From Ochotona curzoniae (lineage: Eukaryota; Chordata; Mammalia; Lagomorpha; Ochotonidae), in contig NW_024466004.1 in assembly GCF_017591425.1 (NCBI RefSeq), positions 35,900,501 to 35,964,500 of the forward strand: a stretch of DNA of 64,000 nt, given 5' to 3'. The position numbers were made by a program, and so were the translations under genes. Under the pieces are notes generated by a model. It made no database searches. It was not told where the DNA came from and was given only the letters and a program-made list of their open reading frames with translations. Below, in pieces: positions 49,301 through 63,883 of this stretch. Each line of letters opens with the position of its first letter. Within the stretch, counting starts at the first letter, position 1.

Positions 49301-49646
49301 TCTCATTTGTCAGCAATAATTGCCTTTTTGTTTTTTGCAGAAAAACCCAGAGGAAGACAACTCAGGGAGAACGTTGGGTTGGGAGCCGGGGCACTTGCTG
49401 CTCAGCATCTGCACCGTGCGCAGCATGGAGCAGCTCCTGCCGTTCTTCAATGTCCTCAGCCAGGTCTTCAACAGCAAAGTCACAAGCCGACGCGGAGGAC
49501 ACTCAGGGAGCCCTGTCCTCTACTCAAACACCTTCCCGAATAAGGACATGAAACTGGAGAACCACAAACCATCCTCCAGCAAAGCCAGGCAAAAAATAGA
49601 AGAGATGGTAGAAAAGGATTTTCTGGAAGGAGTGATAAAAACTTGA
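1191..49646 (+). CDS. DOP1A: DOP1A (DOPEY1) gene, C-terminal 27 coding exons (5' part outside window)
   Basis: Joining 27 exons (1191-1310, 2928-3042, 3716-3949, 5755-6376, 6739-7013, 8507-8659, 11654-11754, 13960-14216, 16173-18171, 19146-19257, 19354-19536, 20942-21067, 23451-23585, 25077-25132, 26204-26308, 29942-30008, 30165-30309, 30458-30537, 34500-34609, 35494-35643, 35779-35840, 38115-38267, 38471-38607, 39771-39826, 40593-40757, 44930-45059, 49341-49646) gives 2050 codons plus TGA with no frame break. I recognise the protein as DOP1A; the human protein is about 2465 residues, so window residue 1 is near human 416 and the conserved Dopey N-terminal domain lies upstream. Known of the family: a large peripheral membrane protein of Golgi and endosomes, partner of MON2, working with a P4-ATPase in yeast and reported as a kinesin-1 adaptor on PI4P membranes. 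Visible: a long Ser/acidic middle, then a leucine-rich helical C-terminal half. No catalytic motif is expected or seen. Confidence 0.96.
1311..2927. other. DOP1A intron; possible L2 remnant at ~2190-2440
   Basis: Mostly plain A/T-rich intron. Around 2280-2330 the run GGCTCTGTGTCAAGGGAGCC followed by TTCCTTAACTCTGATTCCC resembles an L2 3' end. A short (TATACATA)-like microsatellite lies at 2459-2503. Nothing else seen. Confidence 0.4.
2928..3042 (+). CDS. DOP1A: DOP1A exon (window exon 2)
   Basis: Acceptor CCTTTTAG, donor TTTG|GTAAGA. Window residues 40-78, including [19 protein letters not shown], a hydrophobic helical stretch typical of the alpha-helical Dopey fold. Ends in phase 0. Confidence 0.93.
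3716..3949 (+). CDS. DOP1A: DOP1A exon (window exon 3)
   Basis: Acceptor TTTTCAG, donor AAG|GTAATT; 78 whole codons, residues 79-156. Begins [15 protein letters not shown] and ends TIKEWEDKK. Leucine-rich helices ([19 protein letters not shown]) are visible. Read-through would meet a stop within about 15 codons. Confidence 0.94.
4111..4395 (-). mobile_element. Old C-repeat SINE, antisense
   Basis: T-run at 4111, then the CSINE order in reverse: TTGGCCACAATGACC, CTCCCATGTGGGTACAG, TGCTTTCCCAGGAGCATTAG, CAGCAGACTCAAGCCAG. Strongly diverged, so an old subfamily. Confidence 0.7.
4985..5105 (-). repeat. MIR-like ancient SINE
   Basis: GAGGTAAAGTAACTTTCTAAG followed by ACACAGACATTAAGTGGCAGAACTC matches the complementary strand of the mammal-wide MIR core. 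Confidence 0.55.
5755..6376 (+). CDS. DOP1A: DOP1A exon (window exon 4)
   Basis: A 622-base exon with acceptor CTACCAG and donor ACCG|GTAAGA. Residues 157-363. The first two thirds are Ser/Glu-rich and probably disordered ([28 protein letters not shown]). The last part is helical and hydrophobic ([17 protein letters not shown] and [16 protein letters not shown]). Two + strand frames and one - strand frame stay open across it, but only this frame joins the flanking exons. Confidence 0.95.
6739..7013 (+). CDS. DOP1A: DOP1A exon (window exon 5)
   Basis: Acceptor TTGTTTCAG, donor AAG|GTAAAT. Residues 364-455, starting [18 protein letters not shown] and ending IAEKTGFFK. The leading AC completes an Asp codon split from the previous exon. 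Ends in phase 0. Confidence 0.95.
7569..7904 (-). mobile_element. Young C-repeat SINE, antisense, with 13-bp TSD
   Basis: Nearly consensus, from the AAAGATTTATTTTTATT tail to CACCGCGCCGGGCCC. A perfect 13-bp target-site duplication AAGCAAGTAGATT lies at 7556-7568 and 7905-7917. The tail carries an (ATT)n tract. Confidence 0.95.
8507..8659 (+). CDS. DOP1A: DOP1A exon (window exon 6)
   Basis: Acceptor TTTTTCTGCAG, donor AAG|GTAAAT; 51 whole codons, residues 456-506 ([14 protein letters not shown] ... QQLTHKDK). Phase 0 at both ends, so skipping it would keep the frame. Confidence 0.94.
9120..9430 (+). mobile_element. Old C-repeat SINE, sense
   Basis: GGGGCTAACACTGTGGTATA head, CCAGCTCCCTGCTTATG middle, GGGGAGTGAACCAGCGGG and a CTTAAAAAATATAT tail. 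Older than its antisense neighbour. Confidence 0.8.
9433..9750 (-). mobile_element. C-repeat SINE, antisense, abutting the previous one
   Basis: CTTTAAAGATTTACTTTTTA tail then GGAAAGGCAGAG, ending GTCACTGCACAGAGCCCA. Together with the sense copy at 9120-9430 it forms an almost gap-free inverted pair. Confidence 0.85.
10491..10822 (-). mobile_element. C-repeat SINE, antisense, with 12-bp TSD
   Basis: (ATTT)n tail, GGCAGATATACAGAGAGGAGG, ending CATGCCAGACCC. The TSD ACATTTGTCTTT is at 10479-10490 and 10823-10834. Confidence 0.93.
11035..11328 (+). mobile_element. Old C-repeat SINE, sense
   Basis: Diverged copy: TTTGTGGCACAGCTTTGTC head, TTCAATTCCAACTCACTTC, GGGAGTGGACCAGCAGATGG, and a CTTCAAATAAAG 3' end like the rabbit-type subfamily. 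Confidence 0.7.
11654..11754 (+). CDS. DOP1A: DOP1A exon (window exon 7)
   Basis: Acceptor TTTTTTCCTCAG, donor ACCG|GTTTGT. Residues 507-539, [19 protein letters not shown] and on. The donor lacks A at +3 and +4 but the frame with the next exon (CG+G, Arg) is exact. Confidence 0.9.
11940..12025 (+). repeat. Possible L2/MIR remnant
   Basis: TTTATCAAGTTCCAGTTATT, then CCAGGCACCATTAACAGTGC and TGG...ATAGTCAGGGATGCA, loosely follows the mammal-wide motif of a position-of-life-history repeat (L2-class). Short and diverged. Confidence 0.35.
12570..12892 (+). mobile_element. C-repeat SINE, sense, with TSD
   Basis: GGGCCTGTCACGATAGAATA head, ATCCCATGTGGGTGGCGG and a CAATAAAAATAAATTAATC tail. The flanking duplication is AAAAATGGGAGCAGAGG (about 12559-12575) against AAAAATGGGAGCGGAGG (12891-12907). 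Confidence 0.92.
12958..13282 (+). mobile_element. C-repeat SINE, sense
   Basis: GGGGCCCAGTACGATAGCCT head through a CCAGTAAAAATAAATAAAT tail. Lies 65 bp after the previous copy in the same orientation. Confidence 0.9.
13346..13671 (-). mobile_element. C-repeat SINE, antisense, with TSD
   Basis: Poly-T tail, GGAAGTCAGATTTACAGAG, ending TATTGTGCCAGGCC. Flanks CTTTTTCTATTCTT (13334) and CTTTTTCTACTCTT (13675) look like a 14-bp TSD with one mismatch. Confidence 0.9.
13960..14216 (+). CDS. DOP1A: DOP1A exon (window exon 8)
   Basis: Acceptor CGTTTTTAG, donor AATG|GTGAAT. Residues 540-625, [18 protein letters not shown] ... KNLPATMV is the shadow frame; the real frame ends [13 protein letters not shown]. 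Joined to the 2-kb exon through a split Val codon. Confidence 0.93.
14485..14625 (+). repeat. MIR-like ancient SINE
   Basis: TGAATCATTTCCCTCATCTA followed by TGAAATGGGAATATCAG matches the MIR 3' portion. The upstream limit is uncertain. Confidence 0.55.
14870..15120 (+). repeat. Possible L2 remnant
   Basis: The T/C-rich stretch with TGCTGAATTCTCACCTCTCA and CTTATCCTTAAACCTCACCT resembles the L2 3' end. Weak evidence. Confidence 0.3.
15355..15670 (+). mobile_element. Old C-repeat SINE, sense
   Basis: GGGAATGCCATTGTGATACA head, TTAAGCCACCACTATAATGC, CCAAGTCCTTGGGCCCCTGC, and GGAAATGAACTAGCAGATG. Rabbit-type older subfamily. Confidence 0.75.
16173..18171 (+). CDS. DOP1A: DOP1A large central exon (window exon 9, 1999 bp)
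   Basis: The acceptor is CTCATGTGCCAG and the donor is AGTAG|GTAAGT. Residues 626-1291. The first ~280 codons are Ser/Asp/Glu-rich and look disordered, for example near 16380-16500. They are followed by a lysine-rich block around 16940-17020 ([14 protein letters not shown]) and an acidic patch ([16 protein letters not shown]). After ~17120 the protein becomes ordered and helical, ending [21 protein letters not shown]. The upstream in-frame ATG at 16166 lies in the intron and is not the start. This exon alone is nearly a third of the coding sequence in the window. Confidence 0.97.
18198..18482 (-). mobile_element. C-repeat SINE, antisense, 27 bp after a DOP1A donor
   Basis: GTTATTTTTATTGGGAAG tail, TTGGCTCACTCCCCAAG, GTGCCCATATGGGATCC, ending GGCTCCAGGCCCC. 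It starts only about 27 bp past the splice donor of the 2-kb DOP1A exon. Confidence 0.88.
19030..19080 (+). repeat. Ancient mammal-wide repeat fragment
   Basis: TTTATTGAGCATCTATTGTG TGCCTGCTAGGTACTGG is a recognisable remnant of a mammal-wide (L2/MIR-class) repeat. Confidence 0.45.
19146..19257 (+). CDS. DOP1A: DOP1A exon (window exon 10)
   Basis: Acceptor TTTATTTCAG, donor CAA|GTAAGA. Residues 1292-1329, [17 protein letters not shown] and on to TTQYHQ. The following intron is only 96 bp, and its retention would soon bring an in-frame stop. Confidence 0.94.
19354..19536 (+). CDS. DOP1A: DOP1A exon (window exon 11)
   Basis: Acceptor CCCCATTTTAATAG, donor AAAG|GTTGGA; 61 codons, residues 1330-1390, [16 protein letters not shown] ... 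TTINLGATK. The donor is weak (T at +3, G at +4, G at +5). Read-through would add [14 protein letters not shown] and stop. Confidence 0.92.
19850..19985 (+). repeat. Old L1 (L1M-type) 3' fragment
   Basis: AATATAAATAGAATAATGCC, CACCTTAGTGTGTACCTTC, then GGGTTCATTCTGCATGC resembles the old mammalian L1 3' region. No coding potential. Confidence 0.45.
19990..20940. other. DOP1A intron, nothing recognised
   Basis: A/T-rich intronic sequence without a repeat I can name. ATGs here open no plausible exon. Confidence 0.35.
20942..21067 (+). CDS. DOP1A: DOP1A exon (window exon 12)
   Basis: Acceptor CAATTGTTTCAG, donor AAG|GTATAT; 42 whole codons, residues 1391-1432, [18 protein letters not shown] ... 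AIRTK. Phase 0 at both ends. Confidence 0.94.
21319..21650 (+). mobile_element. C-repeat SINE, sense
   Basis: GGGCTCAGCATGGTGGCCTA head, CCCACTTCCCCTCCCAGCTC, ending CCAATAAAAATAAATCTT and a 12-A tail. Confidence 0.93.
22080..22362 (+). mobile_element. Old C-repeat SINE, sense
   Basis: Head diverged; the middle TTCAATCCAGCTCCTTGC, GGCCATTTAGGGAGTTAACT and a TTTCAAATAAAGTCTTTT tail identify it as the rabbit-type subfamily. Confidence 0.7.
22524..22848 (+). mobile_element. Old C-repeat SINE, sense
   Basis: GGGGGTCAGCATTGTGGTGT head, CTTGGGCCCCTGCCCGTACC, then TTTTTAAATAAATAAATCC tail. Confidence 0.78.
23067..23367 (+). mobile_element. Old C-repeat SINE, sense
   Basis: GGGGATACTGTGGTTGTATA head, CTCATCCAGCTCCCTGTTAA, CCTTGGGCCCCTGTACCC, GAGGAGTGAATCAGCACATG and an AGGTAAAATAAATATTTTC tail. 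Ends about 85 bp before a DOP1A exon. Confidence 0.8.
23451..23585 (+). CDS. DOP1A: DOP1A exon (window exon 13)
   Basis: Acceptor TGTATCACCCAG, donor AAG|GTAAGA; 45 whole codons, residues 1433-1477, [18 protein letters not shown] ... AIVKDK. The polypyrimidine tract is poor (TATGTATCACCCAG), but the frame and the flanking exons fix the site. Confidence 0.93.
23586..25076. other. DOP1A intron, nothing recognised
   Basis: About 1.5 kb of A/T-rich intron. One short direct repeat, TTACC TTATTACCTTATTA, lies near 24306-24328. No element or exon identified. Confidence 0.35.
25077..25132 (+). CDS. DOP1A: DOP1A exon (window exon 14, 56 bp)
   Basis: Acceptor TTTTGTTTATAG, donor AAAG|GTAAGA. Residues 1478-1495, [18 protein letters not shown], with a split Arg completed by the next exon. 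Too short for an ORF scan to detect. Confidence 0.92.
25133..26203. other. DOP1A intron, nothing recognised
   Basis: About 1.1 kb of A/T-rich intron with no repeat or gene I can support. Confidence 0.35.
26204..26308 (+). CDS. DOP1A: DOP1A exon (window exon 15)
   Basis: Acceptor TTTATTTTGCAG, donor TTGG|GTAAGC. Residues 1496-1530, [19 protein letters not shown] ... GQFLIL. Ends inside a Gly codon. Confidence 0.92.
26309..27720. other. DOP1A intron, nothing recognised
   Basis: About 1.4 kb, somewhat purine-rich after 26450. It may hold an old unclassified repeat, but I could not match it. An 83-codon - strand ORF at 26733-26984 has no support. Confidence 0.3.
27722..27858 (+). mobile_element. 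MER5A-type hAT transposon remnant
   Basis: GCAGTATTGAAATCACCTGA, AACTTACTAAAAATGTAGAA, TCTCGGGCTCAACAGAATCA and GGTCTCCAGGTGACTTGTGC follow the MER5A consensus in order. Confidence 0.8.
28560..29229 (+). mobile_element. Lagomorph L1 3' end fragment
   Basis: The segment 28961-29229 is shared, with divergence, with 41929-42175. Common blocks are AAGATGGACTCCCA, GGATGCTGGACTGTC and GAAGGACTATACTATT, and both end in an A-rich tail. It looks like an L1 3' UTR of lagomorph type. The start at 28560 is a guess; the shared part is firm. Confidence 0.6.
29350..29860 (+). repeat. Old L1M-type 3' fragment
   Basis: TATTTCATTGTATGAATATG CC, GGTTGTTGGCTCATACAAAT, GATGCTGCTGTGACCATCC and TGGTTTTCAGTTGGGTCACA follow the familiar order of old mammalian L1 3' sequence. 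Ends about 80 bp before a DOP1A exon. Confidence 0.65.
29942..30008 (+). CDS. DOP1A: DOP1A exon (window exon 16, 67 bp)
   Basis: The acceptor follows a run of C then T and ends in TTAG; the donor is CAG|GTAAAG. Residues 1531-1553, [19 protein letters not shown] and on. Ends in phase 0, only 156 bp before the next exon. Confidence 0.92.
30165..30309 (+). CDS. DOP1A: DOP1A exon (window exon 17)
   Basis: Acceptor CTTGTTTCTTTAG, donor GAAG|GTATTG. Residues 1554-1601, [18 protein letters not shown] ... NLESDVE. The split Asp codon joins the next exon (DMLSPAME). Confidence 0.93.
30458..30537 (+). CDS. DOP1A: DOP1A exon (window exon 18)
   Basis: Acceptor CTCTTTTATCTAG, donor GAG|GTAAAT. Residues 1602-1628, [18 protein letters not shown] ... 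LLSE. The next intron is almost 4 kb and carries the large retroposon. Confidence 0.93.
30844..34002 (-). mobile_element. 3.16-kb composite non-autonomous retroposon, antisense to DOP1A
   Basis: Flanked by a target-site duplication, CCAACATTTTTT(T), at 30831-30843 and 34003-34014. On the - strand it runs from a GC-rich 5' end at 34002 to an A-rich 3' end at ~30845-30872 containing AATAAA, so it was inserted by L1-like target-primed retrotransposition. The 5' part has two ~245-bp tandem monomers. The middle (about 31300-33300) is a GC-rich array of degenerate ~60-75-bp units built on a CCAGTGG-TGTTGT-CAGCCTGG pattern. The 3' part (30870-31290) is unlike the L1 3' ends elsewhere in the window. 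No frame looks like L1 ORF1 or ORF2. It may be a known lagomorph repeat that I cannot name. Confidence 0.75.
33660..34002 (-). repeat. Two ~245-bp tandem monomers at the retroposon 5' end
   Basis: CAACTCACCACATGCACGTG at ~33684 recurs as CAGCTCACCACGTGCACATG at ~33929, both followed by GCATCTGG/ACATCTGG, ATCCAGGCATGA or ATTCCAGGCATGA, and CCTGAGACCCACC or CCTGAGACTCACC. The period is 245 bp. A TATAAATTT (- strand) lies at ~33776-33784. This resembles the monomeric promoter of some L1 families. Confidence 0.65.
34500..34609 (+). CDS. DOP1A: DOP1A exon (window exon 19)
   Basis: Acceptor TTTTATGTTTTATAG, donor ACAG|GTTAGT. Residues 1629-1664, [18 protein letters not shown] ... YLRNH. A split Ser codon leads into the next exon. 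Confidence 0.93.
34681..35000 (-). mobile_element. C-repeat SINE, antisense, with 13-bp TSD
   Basis: TTATTTTTATTGCAAAATC tail, ending CCAGTGCACCGAGTCG. A perfect TSD CATTGTCATTTTT is at 34666-34678 and 35001-35013. Confidence 0.94.
35075..35385 (+). mobile_element. Old C-repeat SINE, sense
   Basis: CAGTTTGTGGTGCAGGAGAT head, GGTTATATCCCATATCAGAG, CCTGGCTTCAGCCTGGC and a TTCAAATAAATAAATAT tail. Strongly diverged. Confidence 0.7.
35494..35643 (+). CDS. DOP1A: DOP1A exon (window exon 20)
   Basis: Acceptor TTTTTTCTTTGTAG, donor TCA|GTAAGT. Residues 1665-1714, [18 protein letters not shown] ... QMDASCVN. Followed by a short 135-bp intron. Confidence 0.94.
35779..35840 (+). CDS. DOP1A: DOP1A exon (window exon 21, 62 bp)
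   Basis: Acceptor CCCTTTTTCAG, donor ATGA|GTGAGT. Residues 1715-1735, [18 protein letters not shown] and on. The exon lies just upstream of an old antisense C-SINE at about 35905. Confidence 0.92.
35905..36220 (-). mobile_element. Old C-repeat SINE, antisense
   Basis: TTTTTTAAAGATTTTTTTAT tail, GCTGGATGGGAAGTGGAGCA and TAATGCCTATATGGGATG, ending CATAGCACCAGCCCC. Confidence 0.8.
36630..36942 (-). mobile_element. Old C-repeat SINE, antisense
   Basis: GAGAGAGCAAATGAGAGAG, GATGGCCAGAATGGCTGGAG, ACCAGCACCCATATGAGATA, ending TAGGCCACAGCACTACCTCC. Confidence 0.78.
37725..38032 (-). mobile_element. Old C-repeat SINE, antisense, poorly preserved
   Basis: (ATTC)n start, then ATCCACGCACTGGTTTACTA and GAGACTGGGCCAGGCTGAAG, ending AATGCCAAATGCCAGCCCT. 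An inner part is scrambled or replaced. Confidence 0.6.
38115..38267 (+). CDS. DOP1A: DOP1A exon (window exon 22)
   Basis: Acceptor TTCTTTTTCCAG, donor CAAG|GTAAAT. Residues 1736-1786, [18 protein letters not shown] ... QKYLPDIQ. The frame enters at +2 and leaves at +1. Confidence 0.94.
38471..38607 (+). CDS. DOP1A: DOP1A exon (window exon 23)
   Basis: Acceptor CTTTTCTTTCAG, donor CTT|GTGAGT. Residues 1787-1832, [18 protein letters not shown] then a strongly hydrophobic [11 protein letters not shown] segment. Ends in phase 0. Confidence 0.94.
38919..38983 (+). repeat. Short direct repeat GACTTAACTATATTTAA x3
   Basis: The 17-bp unit occurs at about 38920, 38937 and 38966. The last two are separated by an (AGA)n tract. 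Local slippage product; no element recognised. Confidence 0.85.
39045..39340 (+). mobile_element. Old C-repeat-like SINE, sense
   Basis: GGGGCAGGCATTGAGGTCAG head with TTAAATATGGTGATTAAGAT, CTGGGTGCAGTTCCCAGCCC and a CTCTCTTTCTCCATCCCCC pyrimidine end. Older, diverged copy. Confidence 0.6.
39771..39826 (+). CDS. DOP1A: DOP1A exon (window exon 24, 56 bp)
   Basis: Acceptor CCCGGTCTTCAG, donor CACG|GTAATG. Residues 1833-1850, [18 protein letters not shown]. Ends within an Arg codon completed by the next exon. Confidence 0.92.
40593..40757 (+). CDS. DOP1A: DOP1A exon (window exon 25)
   Basis: Acceptor GCTGTCCGCAG, donor AAAT|GTAAGT. Residues 1851-1905, beginning [17 protein letters not shown], then [18 protein letters not shown]. 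More GC-rich than its neighbours. Ends within a Met codon. The next intron is 4.2 kb and full of L1 and SINE sequence. Confidence 0.94.
41503..41830 (-). mobile_element. C-repeat SINE inserted in L1, with 15-bp TSD
   Basis: TTTATTTATTGGAAAGTCAG tail, GGCGCCCATATGGGATACC, ending TAGGCCACGCCCC. A perfect 15-bp TSD ACAATTCCAGATCTT is at 41488-41502 and 41831-41845. Confidence 0.95.
41885..42180 (+). mobile_element. Truncated L1 3' end inserted in the older L1
   Basis: Shares its 3' module with 28961-29229 and ends in an A-rich tail AAAAATATATAACAACAACA. The flanks ACAGTCTGTACTGA and AGAGTCTACTGA suggest an imperfect TSD, so it is a separate 5'-truncated insertion. Confidence 0.65.
42680..42993 (+). 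mobile_element. C-repeat SINE inserted in L1
   Basis: GGGTCGGCGCTATGGCTCAG head, CCAATAAAAATAAATGTTT tail, with flanks AGCTCCAG and ACCTCCAG that join the L1 sequence on either side. Confidence 0.9.
43275..43686 (+). mobile_element. Mariner-like MITE, interrupted by an old SINE
   Basis: The left end GTACTTTAGAATGTTAGTGG with AAAAATGGAATTTTAAATC and the right end CATTTTCCACGAATTCTTTG AAAACC pair as terminal inverted repeats around a consensus GTACTTCAAAAAGTTCATGG. An old C-SINE splits it. Confidence 0.6.
43331..43632 (-). mobile_element. Old C-repeat SINE, antisense, inside a MITE
   Basis: Poly-T start, GCTGCTTTCCCAGACCATCT, GCATGAACCGACGCCCCATG, ending TTACTATGCCAAAACAGCAC. Diverged. Confidence 0.7.
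43961..44266 (+). mobile_element. Old C-repeat SINE, sense
   Basis: CAGACGTTTGGCCCAGCAGT head, CTGGGTCCCTGCCATTCATG, GGGAAGTGAATCTACTGGAAG and a TTTCAAGTAAATAAAAAAT tail. A young SINE has landed in its A-tail. Confidence 0.75.
44276..44604 (+). mobile_element. Young C-repeat SINE, near consensus, with 15-bp TSD
   Basis: GGGCCCGGCGCGGTGGCGCA head, GGGATCCCATATGGGCGCCG, CATCGGACGGAAGATCTTCC, CCAATAAAAAATAATAAA tail. A perfect TSD AAAAAGATAAAAATT is at 44261-44275 and 44605-44619. Among the youngest copies in the window. Confidence 0.97.
44930..45059 (+). CDS. DOP1A: DOP1A exon (window exon 26)
   Basis: Acceptor CTATCCTACACATAG, donor AAAG|GTATTG. Residues 1906-1949, [18 protein letters not shown] and on to a basic end, LLRKRAK. 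Phase 0 at its 3' end, so a whole-codon cassette could follow. Confidence 0.94.
45700..45945 (+). mobile_element. Probable ancient DNA-transposon relic
   Basis: TCTGGCCCTGAAAATTCGGG, GGATGGCCCATGATTGATGT and ATGGCCCATGGCAGAAAAAA GGTTCCCCACC recall an old hAT-type mammalian element. I cannot name the family. Confidence 0.35.
46130..47440. other. Possible processed-pseudogene remnant, unidentified
   Basis: Both strands carry longer open stretches than the surrounding intron (127 codons on - at 46736-47119, 100 on - at 46293-46595, and broken runs on +). An AATAAA on - lies near 46151. I could not match any of it to a protein, found no TSD, and cannot say which strand, if either, was coding. 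Confidence 0.25.
46988..47044 (+). other. Candidate in-frame DOP1A cassette exon (57 bp)
   Basis: Preceded by TCCTCTTCCCTTCCGCAG and followed by CAG|GTGAGG, both strong splice signals. It codes [19 protein letters not shown], 19 whole codons, and the flanking DOP1A exons meet at phase 0, so inclusion would keep the frame. Not part of the DOP1A protein as I know it; may be coincidence. Confidence 0.3.
47806..48022 (+). mobile_element. Old C-repeat SINE, sense, 3'-truncated
   Basis: GGGCAAGTGTTTGGCCTAGC head, GGTTTGAGTCCCAGCTATTC and TTTGGGGAGTGAACTAGCAC; the 3' A-tail is missing. Confidence 0.65.
48186..48506 (+). mobile_element. Young C-repeat SINE, sense, with 11-bp TSD
   Basis: GGGCCTGGCACGGTGGCGCA head, GGGATCCCATATGGGCGCCG, CCAATAAAAACATAATAAA tail. 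TSD AAAAAAATGTG at 48175-48185 and 48507-48517. Confidence 0.96.
48536..48772 (-). mobile_element. C-repeat SINE, antisense, internally deleted
   Basis: AAGATTTATTTTTATTGGAA AGG tail, ending ATCATGCTGGGCCC. About 80 bp of the middle is missing: GGTCCCAAG runs straight into ACGCCCATATGGGATACG. Forms an inverted pair with 48186-48506. Confidence 0.92.
48825..48910 (-). repeat. Possible MIR remnant
   Basis: CCAAGGATGCATAGAAGGTA AATAGCAGAGGCAAAACCAA loosely follows the MIR complementary strand. Weak. Confidence 0.3.
49341..49646 (+). CDS. DOP1A: DOP1A last coding exon
   Basis: Acceptor TTGTTTTTTGCAG; 101 codons then TGA at 49644. Residues 1950-2050, from [18 protein letters not shown] to the basic/acidic C-terminus [11 protein letters not shown]. 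Its first half is notably GC-rich for the region. The hydrophobic [16 protein letters not shown] helix is conserved in the family's C-terminus. Confidence 0.95.
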   Translation, partial: KNPEEDNSGRTLGWEPGHLLLSICTVRSMEQLLPFFNVLSQVFNSKVTSRRGGHSGSPVLYSNTFPNKDMKLENHKPSSSKARQKIEEMVEKDFLEGVIKT

Positions 49647-50577
49647 GCATCGCAAGTGGTTCCATTTAACTTAAATGTAATTACTGAAACACTACTGAGT
49701 TGTATAGTTTTGGGTTTTTTTTTTTTGTATGTAACACTTCAGATTGTATTTAATTTAAATATTTGTAAATAAGAGCAAATGTCTGAATATGGCCTGAATC
49801 AAGTATAAATAGTGCTGGCTCATACTGATTATGATGCCTGAGAGAGCTATATATACGTATGATTCATTGTTTTACTGTCCTGAGTTGTCGTAAACTTGCA
49901 AAATATACACTGCACATTTTTCTACTGGTTTCAAGTTTGCTTTAATTTAGATCAGTTGGGGATTTGTTTTTGTTATTACTCATGTTCTGGTATCGGAATG
50001 GTATCCCTTCTCTGTAAGAGGTTTAGTAATGAATTAGGTTTTCTTCCACTACCTCCACTAAGACCGTGAAGAGCAACTGAAGCCTGGACCACAAGGCCTT
50101 CCGAGTGTAGCAGGAACATCTCCCTCGGCACAGAACAGACGGAGCCGCCCTCCGTTCACACCTGATTTCTGACGATGTTAAGCAGACAGGTAAGTCATGT
50201 TCCAATCATTGAGAACCTGTTGTATAAAGATGGGGAATACTACAAAACAATGTTGTGATTTAGTAATGGCAGTCAGAACAGGAGGTGGTAACATTTAATT
50301 TTCCAGCAGCCTACATGAATTAACTTGGTATACCATGAAGTTAATCATCAAATCACATAATCCCAACACTTCATATTGGTGAAACAAAGGTAAATTTCTT
50401 TAGAAGTAGTAATTCTTATTAAAATTATTCTTGTAGTGTTTAAGAAATATAGGGAGATCTAGAAATGATCCAAATGGGTACACTGTAAACAGTGATTATA
50501 AATATCTCATTATTGCTCTTATGCCAGTTTTATAAAAATGTAAAAAATACAGCTCCTTTGGAATATAAAAAGTATCT
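49647..50577. other. Shared 3' UTR zone between DOP1A and PGM3
   Basis: The two stop codons are 931 bp apart and face each other. I find no AATAAA on either strand here. Candidate weaker signals are ATTAAA at 50418-50423 (+) and, on the - strand, ATTAAA at 50294-50299 (50299->50294), 49941-49946 and 49749-49754. If DOP1A uses 50418 and PGM3 any of the others, the two mRNAs overlap antisense. The GC-rich block 50041-50180 stands out from the A/T-rich remainder and has no recognisable repeat. Cleavage sites cannot be fixed from sequence alone. Confidence 0.6.
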
Positions 50578-62986
<12,409 letters not shown>

Positions 62987-63407
62987 CTGGGAAAGAAAAG
63001 GAAGGAAAAACCGACCGCATCTTGAAACCCAGAGTTGCCAGTTTTGAAGGTAAATGCTGAAATCATGTGCTACCAATTTCTAAATCACTGGTTAATTATA
63101 TTAGAACAAAAAGCTATCAACTTGGAAAAGGTGACTCAGGCTAATTACACACATTTGTCCAGTAGCCTTTCACAACCTATTTCTCAGGAAAATTGTGGAT
63201 CTTAAGTGAACTTAGAAAACAGATATAAAGGACACCCCAAACACCCTAGACTCAAAGCCCCACGTCTGACTGCAGCAACAGAAATGTGTTCTGGGAACAC
63301 CTGAATGCTGCAGCTGTGTGCTATACGTAACACAGACAGTACTGGGCATTAAACCACCAAGGGTCAGAATCCATTTTTCATTTTATAAAATCAGAATATA
63401 CTATTTT
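62987..63407. other. PGM3 intron, nothing recognised
   Basis: Short intronic stretch upstream (- strand sense) of the PGM3 exon at 62986. No exon, repeat or RNA recognised. Confidence 0.4.
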
Positions 63408-63616
63408 GGGCCTGACGCCATGGCCTAGCAGCTAAAGTCCTTAGATCCCATTTGTGCACCGGTTCTAATCCCGGCAGCTCCACTTCCTATGGCGCAGCAC
63501 CAGCCGTTGTGCTCACTTGGGGAGTGAATCATCCGATGGAAGATCTGCCTCTCTGTCTCTCCTCTCTGTATACCCACCTTTCCAATAAAAATAAATAAAT
63601 CTTAAAAAAAAAAAAA
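63408..63616 (+). mobile_element. C-repeat SINE, sense, internally deleted
   Basis: GGGCCTGACGCCATGGCCTA head, TTCTAATCCCGGCAGCTCC, then TTCCTATGGCGCAGCACCAG with the central ~100 bp missing, CCAATAAAAATAAATAAAT tail. TSD AGAATATACTATTT (63393) and AGAATACACTATTT (63616). Confidence 0.93.
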
Positions 63617-63883
63617 GAATACACTATTTCTCTGTGAAAACAAAACAGATCATTTTCTAAGCACTTTGTAGAAAAAAAGATGTGACATTTAAATGAGTGA
63701 AGCTGAAGGCCAACTAGGTAAAGGTCAGCTTTAGTGTGGCCCAACACTCCCACATGTAAGTCACTTGGCAACCAGCAGTATTCAGGAAACTGGTAACAGA
63801 ATAAAGGATGTTTTACAACTCCAAGGCGCCGGGAGACTGAGGAGAAACTTTGCTTTAATAGAATCTTTGGATAAAATTCGATC